Of a DNA stretch of 7,225 nucleotides, positions 1-5,672 are shown piece by piece. How positions within the stretch are numbered: the stretch's first letter is position 1; each line of letters starts with the position of its first letter. Both the position numbers and the translations under genes were made by a program. The notes under the pieces were generated by a model. The model was given only the letters and a program-made list of their open reading frames with translations, ran no database searches and was not told the origin of the DNA. Origin of the DNA: Sulfurovum sp. (lineage in GTDB: Bacteria; Campylobacterota; Campylobacteria; Campylobacterales; Sulfurovaceae); assembly GCA_015493425.1 (NCBI GenBank), contig WGDG01000014.1, positions 1-7,225 of the forward strand. Reading direction: 5' to 3'.

Positions 1-94
1 GCGCGATCTGCGAAGTAGCCACCATCGGTATTGATCCTGTAAATACACCTGCAACGATTGCCAGCTCTGTTATTTTCTGTTTCCATTCTTTCAT
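1..94 (-). CDS. N-terminus of an exported protein (partial, runs off the window)
   Basis: An ATG at 94-92 on the minus strand is preceded by AAAAGGAA (108-101) at a 6-nt spacing, a good ribosome binding site. It opens 31 codons without a stop up to the window edge. The peptide has a basic start (MKEWKQK) followed by a hydrophobic stretch (ELAIVAGVFTGSIPMVA) ending in TSQIA, which looks like a Sec signal peptide or an N-terminal membrane helix. It lies 88 bp downstream of the DUF285 gene on the same strand, so the two may be co-transcribed. The visible part is too short to assign a family. The start is well supported by the binding site; function is unknown. Confidence 0.55.
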   Translation of the reverse strand, partial: MKEWKQKITELAIVAGVFTGSIPMVATSQIA

Positions 95-124
95 CTTTAG
101 TTCCTTTTAACCTGCTTATCAAGA

Positions 125-152
125 TGCCACCGACTGCTACCCTTTGGTGGCA
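125..152 (-). other. Stem-loop between two minus-strand genes
   Basis: TGCCACC (125-131) and GGTGGCA (146-152) form a perfect 7-bp stem with a 14-nt loop, 31 bp past the stop codon of the DUF285 gene. No T-run follows on the minus strand, so it is a poor intrinsic terminator. It may instead be an mRNA 3'-end stabiliser or an attenuating hairpin before the next gene. Confidence 0.25.
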
Positions 153-182
153 ATATCAGCAGCACATCCTTTACATATACTG

Positions 183-1643
183 TCAGTCAAGCAGATACAT
201 CAGCAAAGCCGGATTGGCAGTTACCGGGTTGGGCAATACTTTTACTCTGACAGTTTGGTAATCTTCATCCAGACACATACTGGCATCACACGCATACACT
301 TGCACACGATAGATACCGTCACCATTAAGATCTGTGGGGTGATTACCGTCAGGCGGTGTGATGAAGCTTAAAACTCCGTTAGCATCGATCGTAAATTTAT
401 CACCGTCAGCTACCGGTTTGATTTCAAAAATATTGTCATCCGGGTCTGGGTATGTGGTAGTAACGGTCATAACGGTGGTAGTACCGCTTTCGACTGTAAC
501 AGTATCGTACGAAGTAAGATGGAAATGATTACACTGTGCTCCCCCATCTGTAAAAGTCCAGTGATGGTTATCAATGATCAGTTCTTTTCCATCTTCCCCT
601 TCACAATATTCGGCTGTCCCCACATTGAAGGCAACATCATCTACCAACGTATCGATTTCACTCCATCTTTGCAACAGGCTGTCATAGTTGCTGATGAATA
701 GTGGGGTAGCTCTCAGTACATTTTGGAGTCCAGCCGACGATGTGATGCCACTCACGTCCCAGTCACCGATATCCTGATTGAACGCGGTAGCCTTGTAAAA
801 CATATCTCTCATATCTTTGACCTTTGAAACATCCCAGTCACCAATATCCTGATTAAACGATGTCGCATATTGAAACATTGACCACATTTGCTCACCACTT
901 GAGGTGTCCCATCGTCCGATATCCTGATTGAATGCAGTGGCACCGTTGAAAAGATTGTCGAAATAGACGACGTTCGAGACATCCCAGTTACCAATAGGCT
1001 GGTTGAAACTTTTGGCATTATAAAACATGTCTTGCATGCCTGTAACATTCGAAATATCCCAATTTCCTATGGGTTTATTAAACTTTTCTGCACCATGAAA
1101 CATACGGTTCATGTTGTATACACTTGAAGTATTCCAATCGTCAATGGGGTTAGTGAAAGTGAGGTTGGTATCACCACTAAACATATCATCCATAGAGTGG
1201 ACGTTAGATAGGTCCGGATTATCTGTAGCCGTAACGGTCAAATGTACTGCTCCTTTAAAAGCATAAGACATGGATTTCCACTCTATATTTCCCCAGTTCA
1301 CAATTTCGAGCAGCTTCTCTTTGTCACCATCATTATTGAAATAGATGGCAGGGAATGTGCCTTTAATGGCAATATTCTGAGCATCTCTTCGGGAAGGGTA
1401 TTGACAGGTAAAACTCTCATTGATGTCAGTATGCTCGAATGTACCGTCGTTGTTACAGTCGACACTGTAATTGTAATCGTAGAACGATTTGACCGGAATG
1501 GTGAATTCATTACTGGCAGAAGTACCTGGATTGTCGGTTTTGACTTTGATAATGAAGTGGGGGTTGTTTTGCGCATTGGCGGCAACTGTTGTAAGTGACA
1601 GTCCCAAAAGCGATAGTTTCAAGGTTTGGATGCAGCGGCTCAT
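183..1643 (-). CDS. Secreted BspA-like surface protein with DUF285 repeats
   Basis: This predicted exported protein has 486 residues. I chose the start at 1643 because AGGAGGA (1657-1651) lies 7 nt upstream; a start 16 codons earlier has no comparable site. Residues 1-24 form a signal peptide ending ANA|Q. From about residue 163 to 303 there are DUF285/BspA-type units spaced exactly 25 residues apart (starting at F163, F188, F213, F238, F263 and F288), with the pattern FNQDIGxWDVSxVxxMxxMFxxAxx. Residues 376-470 (TVTVESG..., PDPDDNIFEI, DANGVLSF, GIYRVQVYACD) look like a cadherin-type beta-sandwich domain. The C-terminus (LPNPVTANPALLMYLLD) shows no LPXTG or other clear anchor. DUF285 proteins are known as surface or adhesion-type repeat proteins, but the ligand here cannot be inferred. 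The gene diverges from the cys operon and is probably unrelated to it. Confidence 0.85.
   Translation of the reverse strand: MSRCIQTLKLSLLGLSLTTVAANAQNNPHFIIKVKTDNPGTSASNEFTIPVKSFYDYNYSVDCNNDGTFEHTDINESFTCQYPSRRDAQNIAIKGTFPAIYFNNDGDKEKLLEIVNWGNIEWKSMSYAFKGAVHLTVTATDNPDLSNVHSMDDMFSGDTNLTFTNPIDDWNTSSVYNMNRMFHGAEKFNKPIGNWDISNVTGMQDMFYNAKSFNQPIGNWDVSNVVYFDNLFNGATAFNQDIGRWDTSSGEQMWSMFQYATSFNQDIGDWDVSKVKDMRDMFYKATAFNQDIGDWDVSGITSSAGLQNVLRATPLFISNYDSLLQRWSEIDTLVDDVAFNVGTAEYCEGEDGKELIIDNHHWTFTDGGAQCNHFHLTSYDTVTVESGTTTVMTVTTTYPDPDDNIFEIKPVADGDKFTIDANGVLSFITPPDGNHPTDLNGDGIYRVQVYACDASMCLDEDYQTVRVKVLPNPVTANPALLMYLLD
735..1157 (-). repeat. Tandem 75-bp coding repeats (25-residue DUF285 units)
   Basis: This stretch covers residues 163-303 of the surface protein. 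Consecutive units start every 75 bp and share the FNxxIGxWDxS core. The DNA copies have diverged, for example GGATATCGGACGATGGGAC against GGATATCGGTGACTGGGAC, so this is an old protein repeat rather than a recent slippage tract. Confidence 0.8.
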
Positions 1644-2027
1644 TGTATACTCCTCCTGTAAGACAACGTTACTTTGTAGCACCATATTCATTGGAAAATA
1701 GATAAACTGTCGTCCAATATGATGATACTATCAAGTCTATTTTCATACTTTTGCATTTGTTGAATATTGTAAAACCGCACTGTGCTGACTCACAATATAT
1801 ACTCTAAATTATTGGTATTATTTATCCTAAAATATTACCTTAGAAAAAAGTATAACCAAAAGATGTGCCAAAGATGTGCCAAAACTGTGTTCTCTGGGAA
1901 AGATGAGATTTAAGACAAAGAACGCAAATAGACAGGAACGCTACAATACTTAATTCCTGCTTCCTGCTCTGACATGACATATAAAGTAAAAAAATATATA
2001 ATATTCTAAAAATTACGGACTTTATAG
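1644..2027. other. AT-rich divergent intergenic region
   Basis: This 384-bp stretch separates the starts of the minus-strand surface protein gene and the plus-strand cys operon. I see no convincing gene in it. It holds a likely cysD promoter near its right end, an 11-bp tandem duplication (AAAGATGTGCC at 1859-1869 and 1870-1880), and a 7-bp inverted repeat ATATTGT/ACAATAT (1764-1770 and 1792-1798) around a GCACTGTGC core (1777-1785) that could be an operator. No clear -35/-10 pair was found for the minus-strand gene. Confidence 0.6.
1974..2002 (+). promoter_or_regulatory. Probable sigma70-type promoter of the cys operon
   Basis: ATGACA (1974-1979, five of six matches to TTGACA) lies 17 bp upstream of a perfect TATAAT (1997-2002). 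Transcription would start near 2009, leaving a leader of about 19 nt before the cysD ATG at 2028. That short leader has no strong Shine-Dalgarno sequence and leaves no room for a riboswitch. Confidence 0.55.
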
Positions 2028-2939
2028 ATGTTAGACAAAAAACAGCTGACCCACCTCAAACAACTCGAAGCCGAGTCTATCCACATTCTTCGTGAAGTTG
2101 CTGCTGAATTCAGCAACCCGGTAATGATGTACTCGGTCGGCAAAGACTCTTCGGTCATGCTTCACCTTGCCATGAAAGCGTTTGCCCCCGGAAAGCCGCC
2201 TTTTCCCATGCTTCACGTAGATACTCTCTGGAAATTCCGTGAAATGATCGAATTCCGTGACCAGCGTGCCAAAGAACTCGGGTTTGACCTTGTGGTACAC
2301 GCCAACCCCAAAGGCATAGAGATGAATATCTCTCCCTTTGAACACGGCTCCAAAGTGCATACCGACGTCATGAAAACAGAGGCACTCAAACAGGCGCTCA
2401 ATGCCGGAGGCTACGATGCCATCATCGGCGGTGCCAGACGTGATGAAGAGAAGTCACGTGCGAAAGAGCGTATCTTTTCATTCCGAGACAAACACCACCG
2501 CTGGGATCCGAAAAACCAGAGACCGGAGCTTTGGAATCTTTACAATACCCGCATCAACAAAGGCGAAAGTGTTCGTGTTTTTCCTATCAGCAACTGGACA
2601 GAATTGGATGTATGGCAGTATATCTATCTTGAGGGCATTCCCATTCCCTCACTCTACTTTGCCAAAGAGCGAGAGGTTGTCGAATATGAAGGCACCAAAA
2701 TTATGGTTGATGATGAGCGCATGCCCGAAGCGCTGAGAAAGAAAGCCAAAAAAGAGATGGTGCGTTTTCGGACACTGGGCTGCTACCCGCTTACCGGTGC
2801 CATCAACTCCACCGCTTCCACCCTGCCCGAGATCATCAGAGAGATGCTGCTGTCTACCAGCAGTGAACGTGAAGGACGCCTCATTGACAAAGATCAGGAA
2901 GGTGCAATGGAGATGAAAAAAATAGAGGGGTACTTTTAG
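2028..2939 (+). CDS. cysD: Sulfate adenylyltransferase subunit 2 (ATP sulfurylase catalytic subunit)
   Basis: CysD adenylates sulfate with ATP to give APS and pyrophosphate in the cytoplasm, working as a complex with the GTPase CysN. The product is 303 residues, the usual CysD length (about 302 in E. coli). It carries the PP-loop signature SVGKDSSVML at residues 36-45, the GGARRDEEKSRAKERIFSFRD-like region around residues 128-148, and the C-terminal TLGCYPLTGAI and EGRLIDKDQEGAMEMKKIEGYF blocks typical of the family. The only weak point is the ribosome binding site: the sequence before ATG 2028 (acggactttatag) has no clear GGAG. A heptad array begins two bases after the stop codon. It is the first gene of the operon. 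Confidence 0.97.
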   Translation: MLDKKQLTHLKQLEAESIHILREVAAEFSNPVMMYSVGKDSSVMLHLAMKAFAPGKPPFPMLHVDTLWKFREMIEFRDQRAKELGFDLVVHANPKGIEMNISPFEHGSKVHTDVMKTEALKQALNAGGYDAIIGGARRDEEKSRAKERIFSFRDKHHRWDPKNQRPELWNLYNTRINKGESVRVFPISNWTELDVWQYIYLEGIPIPSLYFAKEREVVEYEGTKIMVDDERMPEALRKKAKKEMVRFRTLGCYPLTGAINSTASTLPEIIREMLLSTSSEREGRLIDKDQEGAMEMKKIEGYF

Positions 2940-2940
2940 A

Positions 2941-2968
2941 ATGTTGGATGTTGGATGTTGGATGTTGA
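2941..2968 (+). repeat. Heptad array A1, four ATGTTGR units, forward
   Basis: The units are three ATGTTGG then ATGTTGA, followed by ATGA. The array begins immediately after the cysD stop codon. Confidence 0.95.
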
Positions 2969-2988
2969 ATGAGAAGGGTGTTTTTAGG

Positions 2989-3016
2989 ATGTTGAATCTT
3001 GGATGTTGGATGATGA
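2989..3016 (+). repeat. Heptad array A2, four units, forward
   Basis: The units are ATGTTGA, ATCTTGG, ATGTTGG and ATGATGA. It is the duplicated, more diverged copy of A1. It supplies a spurious in-frame ATG (3003) upstream of the true cysN start. Confidence 0.9.
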
Positions 3017-3032
3017 ACGAAAGAGGTGCTGT

Positions 3033-4475
3033 ATGTCTGTAGAGAGCAAAATAGTCACCGATATTGAGTCGTATCTCAAAGAACACGAGAACAAAGACAT
3101 GCTCCGCTTTTTGACCTGTGGAAGTGTCGATGACGGAAAGAGTACGCTCATCGGGCGTCTGCTTTACGACAGCAAAATGATCTTTGAAGACCAGCTTGCT
3201 GCCGCAGAAAACGAAAGCAAAAAGTACGGTACCACAGGGGAGAAGATCGATATGGCACTGCTTGTCGACGGCTTGCAGAGCGAACGCGAACAGGGCATCA
3301 CGATCGATGTTGCCTACCGTTTCTTTGCCACTGACAGACGCAAATACATCATTGCCGACACTCCGGGGCATGAGCAGTACACCCGAAACATGGTCACAGG
3401 TGCTTCCACGGCAGATGTCGCCATTATTCTCATCGATGCCAGAAAAGGCATTTTAACCCAGACCAGAAGGCACAGCTTTATCGTCAACCTGCTTGGCATT
3501 GAGCATGTCATAGTTGCCATCAACAAAATGGATCTTGTCGGCTTCAGCGAAGATACCTTCAAGGAAATCAAGGAAGCCTACACAGCATTGGCAGATGAAC
3601 TTGGTATCAAACATACCTATTACATTCCGCTCAGCGCCCTTGATGGGGACAATGTCGTTGATAAGAGTGAAAAAACGCCATGGTACGAAGACAAACCCCT
3701 ACTCGAACTTCTCGACACAATAGATATTCAGCATTCAACATTAAGCATGCAGCATTCATTACGCTTCCCCGTACAGTACGTCAACCGCCCCAACCTCGAT
3801 TTTAGAGGCTTCTGCGGTACCATTGCGGCAGGCTCAGTCAAAGTCGGCGATGAAATTACGGTACTCCCCTCAGGCAAAACCACCAAAGTAAAAAGTATCA
3901 TAAATGCCGGAGATATTACCGAAGCCAATAGAAAAATCACCACAGAAGAAGCCTATGCCCCTATGGCGGTTACCCTCACAACAGAAGATGAAGTCGATAT
4001 CTCCAGAGGCGATATGATTGTCCATACCAAGGCGCTTCCCCGTGTTTCCAACTCGCTGAAAGTCATGCTTGTCTGGATGGATGAAACACCCATGGAGCCG
4101 GGAACTGTCTATGACATAAAACGTGCTACTACTGTTGTCAACGGCCAGTTTGAACACATCAACTATAAAGTCGATGTCAATACCTATGAACGGCAAAGTG
4201 TCTACAAACTGGGACTCAATGACATTGCTTCGTGCAAGATGGTACTGACACAGCCCATCGCAGCAGATGCCTACAAAGAGAACCGCCTGACAGGCTCTTT
4301 TATTGTCATCGACCGTATGACCAATAACACCGTAGGCGCAGGCATGATCGTGGGGGTCAGCCGACGTGAAGAAGACATTCGAAAACGAACTACACGTGAG
4401 TACACCGATGCCGAACGTGCGCTCAACCAGTACATTCGGGACAACTTCCCTGAATGGGAGTGTAAGAAATGTTGA
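3033..4475 (+). CDS. cysN: Sulfate adenylyltransferase subunit 1 (regulatory GTPase)
   Basis: CysN couples GTP hydrolysis to APS formation by CysD. I start it at 3033, where AGAGG (3022-3026) lies 6 nt upstream; an in-frame ATG at 3003 falls inside a heptad array and is unlikely. The product is 480 residues (E. coli CysN is about 475). G1 is GSVDDGKS (30-37), the switch region is SEREQGITIDVAYRFF (83-98), G3 is DTPGHEQY (109-116) and G4 is NKMD (164-167). The EF-Tu-like beta-barrel begins near RFPVQYVNRPNLDFRG (244-259). Residues 232-241 (QHSTLSMQH) are encoded by a reverse heptad array lying in the linker between the G domain and the barrel; compared from memory with E. coli CysN the linker is about two residues longer. 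The stop codon TGA is itself inside the next array. It probably forms an operon with cysD. Confidence 0.97.
   Translation: MSVESKIVTDIESYLKEHENKDMLRFLTCGSVDDGKSTLIGRLLYDSKMIFEDQLAAAENESKKYGTTGEKIDMALLVDGLQSEREQGITIDVAYRFFATDRRKYIIADTPGHEQYTRNMVTGASTADVAIILIDARKGILTQTRRHSFIVNLLGIEHVIVAINKMDLVGFSEDTFKEIKEAYTALADELGIKHTYYIPLSALDGDNVVDKSEKTPWYEDKPLLELLDTIDIQHSTLSMQHSLRFPVQYVNRPNLDFRGFCGTIAAGSVKVGDEITVLPSGKTTKVKSIINAGDITEANRKITTEEAYAPMAVTLTTEDEVDISRGDMIVHTKALPRVSNSLKVMLVWMDETPMEPGTVYDIKRATTVVNGQFEHINYKVDVNTYERQSVYKLGLNDIASCKMVLTQPIAADAYKENRLTGSFIVIDRMTNNTVGAGMIVGVSRREEDIRKRTTREYTDAERALNQYIRDNFPEWECKKC
3728..3755 (-). repeat. Heptad array B, four diverged units, reverse, inside cysN
   Basis: The plus-strand units are TCAGCAT, TCAACAT, TAAGCAT and GCAGCAT, the reverse complement of the ATGTTGR pattern. 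The array is translated as part of cysN (residues 232-241). It is the most diverged array, so it is probably old. Confidence 0.75.
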
Positions 4476-4496
4476 ATGTTGGATGTTGGATGTTAA
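4469..4496 (+). repeat. Heptad array C, four units, forward
   Basis: The units are ATGTTGA, ATGTTGG, ATGTTGG and ATGTTAA, followed by ATGA. The first unit contains the cysN stop codon (4473-4475). Confidence 0.95.
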
Positions 4497-4537
4497 ATGA
4501 AAAGAAAATCCTACTACGGCTTGCTGTAGTACATAAT

Positions 4538-4565
4538 TCAACATTCATCACGCAACATTCAAAAT
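4538..4565 (-). repeat. Heptad array C', four units, reverse
   Basis: The plus-strand units are TCAACAT, TCATCAC, GCAACAT and TCAAAAT. It ends just before the hairpin over the next gene's start codon. Confidence 0.85.
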
Positions 4566-4566
4566 T

Positions 4567-4597
4567 GTTTCACGAGGCATGCAATGTTTCGTGAAAC
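4567..4597 (+). promoter_or_regulatory. Hairpin enclosing the ribosome binding site of the cysC-like gene
   Basis: GTTTCACGA (4567-4575) and TCGTGAAAC (4589-4597) form a perfect 9-bp inverted repeat with a 13-nt loop. The Shine-Dalgarno GAGG (4574-4577) straddles stem and loop, and the start codon ATG (4584-4586) sits in the loop. Folding would limit initiation, so translation may be tuned or coupled to upstream events. The hairpin is seen in the sequence; the regulatory effect is inferred. Confidence 0.5.
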
Positions 4598-5309
4598 CAA
4601 CACCCGCTCCATTGTCAAAGGCATCAGCTGGAGAGTGATCGCTACCACAACGACAATCATCATTGTCTATGTCTTCTTTGGCAGGCTTGACCTTGCCATT
4701 GCCGCAGGGCTCATCGAGACGGTACTGAAAGTTGCCCTCTACTGGGGGCATGAAAAAATATGGCAGAAGATTCACTGGGGGAAGAAGAGGATCGAACCCT
4801 TCAACCTTTGGTTTACAGGTCTGCCCCTTTCCGGTAAAACGACCATTGCCGACAAGGTTTATGAGGATCTGGAGAAACTTCATATCCCCATCGAACGGAT
4901 CGACTCCAAAGACATCAGAGAACTTGTGCCCAATATCGGCTACAGCAGAGAAGACCGCAACCGTCATATGATCCGTATCGCCCACCTGATCAAAACCCTG
5001 CAGAAGAACTCCATCTCTACGGTCGCTTCGTTTGTCTCCCCCTACCGGGAATCACGCAAAGCCATCAGAGAGATGGTCAAGAACAATATTGTCGTCTATG
5101 TCAAAGCTGACATCGATACCTGCAAGCAGCGCGACTACAAAGGTGTCTATGAAAAGGCGCTCAAAGGAGAACTGCAAAATTTTTCGGGTATCAACGATAT
5201 CTATGAAGAACCGCAGCATGCAGAGATCGTCATTGATACAGATACAATGAATGCGGATGAAGCAGCGGCACAAATCCTGAAATATGTAAAAAAACATTAT
5301 ATACGATAA
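4584..5309 (+). CDS. DUF2061 membrane domain fused to a divergent APS kinase domain
   Basis: This 241-residue protein joins two modules. Residues 1-66 match the DUF2061 style (RSIVKGISWRVIATTTT..., then FFGRLDLAIAAGLIETVLKVALYWGHEKIW), with two hydrophobic helices at about 17-33 and 36-53. Residues 71-241 form an APS kinase-like P-loop domain: Walker A GLPLSGKT (79-86), FVSPYRESR (150-158), RDYKGVYEKALKGEL, FSGI and YEEP. It departs from normal CysC: GLSGSGKS is replaced by GLPLSGKT, DGDNxR by DSKDIR (107-112) and ENxRR by RHMIR (127-131). Because a canonical CysC is encoded 350 bp downstream, this copy may have altered activity, a different substrate, or a scaffolding or localising role at the membrane. 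GAGG lies 6 nt before the start. Fold assignment is firm; catalytic activity is uncertain. Confidence 0.85.
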   Translation: MFRETNTRSIVKGISWRVIATTTTIIIVYVFFGRLDLAIAAGLIETVLKVALYWGHEKIWQKIHWGKKRIEPFNLWFTGLPLSGKTTIADKVYEDLEKLHIPIERIDSKDIRELVPNIGYSREDRNRHMIRIAHLIKTLQKNSISTVASFVSPYRESRKAIREMVKNNIVVYVKADIDTCKQRDYKGVYEKALKGELQNFSGINDIYEEPQHAEIVIDTDTMNADEAAAQILKYVKKHYIR

Positions 5310-5312
5310 AAA

Positions 5313-5340
5313 ATGTTGAATGGTGGATGTTGAATGGTGG
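5313..5340 (+). repeat. Heptad array D, four units, forward
   Basis: The units are ATGTTGA, ATGGTGG, ATGTTGA and ATGGTGG, followed by ATGA. The array starts three bases after the preceding stop codon. Its last unit provides the ATG (5334) of the four-helix-bundle gene. Confidence 0.95.
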
Positions 5341-5672
5341 ATGAATACAAAGATAATTTAATAATGGGGAAAACCTATCATTTTTCTTTAATGGTTATTG
5401 AACTCTATAAATTTTTAATACAACAGAAAAAAGAGTATGTACTGTCAAAACAACTACTCAGATGTGGAACATCTATAGGTGCCAATATTAATGAAGCACA
5501 GGCAGCCATCAGCAAAGAAGCGCGAGAAAGCAAATATTGGCTCATGCTTTTAAAAGACAGTGGCTATATAGATCCCGATAAAGAAAAAGTTAAAGCGTTA
5601 CTGAAAGAAATTGACAGTATCATCAATATCACAACAAAAATCGTAAAATCAAGTCAAACAAATGCCAAATAA
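5334..5672 (+). CDS. Four-helix-bundle protein, 23S rRNA IVS (S23) family
   Basis: This small protein has 112 residues, close to the family's usual size. Recognisable family blocks are KTYHFSLMVIELYKFLIQQKKEYVLSKQLLR (about 13-43), CGTSIGANINEA (44-55), the SKEARESKYWLMLLKDSGYI helix (60-79), and a C-terminal helix KVKALLKEIDSIINITTKIVKS. The mean charge and helical pattern fit the TIGR02436-type bundle. Family members are known from 23S rRNA intervening sequences and are distant relatives of Avd, the accessory protein of diversity-generating retroelements; molecular function is largely unsettled and nucleic-acid binding is likely. The start codon lies inside heptad array D with no clear Shine-Dalgarno beyond the GGTGG of the repeat. 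The next start upstream to consider is none; a later ATG at 5364 would cut the conserved region's lead-in. Its 3' end overlaps the cysC ORF by 11 nt. Confidence 0.88.
   Translation: MVDEYKDNLIMGKTYHFSLMVIELYKFLIQQKKEYVLSKQLLRCGTSIGANINEAQAAISKEARESKYWLMLLKDSGYIDPDKEKVKALLKEIDSIINITTKIVKSSQTNAK

Larger units (their letters stand above)
2921..3016 (+). repeat. 48-bp imperfect tandem duplication of the cysD end plus heptad array
   Basis: Positions 2921-2968 and 2969-3016 match at 39 of 48 bases by direct comparison. Each copy holds a GGGT..TTTTAG block, which in the first copy is the cysD C-terminus and stop codon, followed by four heptads. The duplication explains why this intergenic space has two forward arrays in a row. 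Confidence 0.75.
4469..4565. mobile_element. Candidate miniature inverted-array element in the cysN-cysC-like gap
   Basis: Forward array C and reverse array C' face each other across 41 bp and match at 22 of 28 positions when paired. The space between them contains a second, nested hairpin: TACTACGGC (4512-4520) against GCTGTAGTA (4523-4531), counting one G-U pair. There is no ORF. The architecture matches the gene-bearing element at 5313-5701 with its interior lost. No target-site duplication was seen. The mobile nature is inferred from the repeated architecture. Confidence 0.5.

Noticed and set aside
125..152. Strong intrinsic terminator for the surface protein gene
   Set aside because: The stem is good but no T-run follows on the minus strand, so it is listed only as a stem-loop.
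1764..1798. Operator or terminator hairpin in the divergent region
   Set aside because: The 7-bp ATATTGT/ACAATAT repeat has a 21-nt loop in AT-rich DNA and matches no regulator site I can name; it is noted only in the intergenic entry.
1859..1880. 11-bp tandem repeat AAAGATGTGCC as a regulatory site
   Set aside because: There are only two copies, far upstream of the cysD promoter, with no symmetry; it may be a chance duplication.
2941..3016. CRISPR array
   Set aside because: The unit is 7 bp, directly repeated without unique spacers of constant size, and there is no cas gene.
3003..3032. Upstream start for cysN at 3003
   Set aside because: This ATG is part of heptad array A2 and has no binding site; ATG 3033 has AGAGG at a 6-nt spacing and gives the family's normal N-terminus.
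2649..3371. Long minus-strand ORFs opposite cysD/cysN (also 3870-4544, 5629-6267 and 6287-6823)
   Set aside because: They lie antisense to well-identified genes, have no ribosome binding site or recognisable domain, and are kept open partly by the stop-free heptads.
5334..5672. Part of a diversity-generating retroelement (Avd-like protein)
   Set aside because: There is no reverse transcriptase, template repeat or variable repeat in the window, and the sequence resembles the IVS/S23 branch more.
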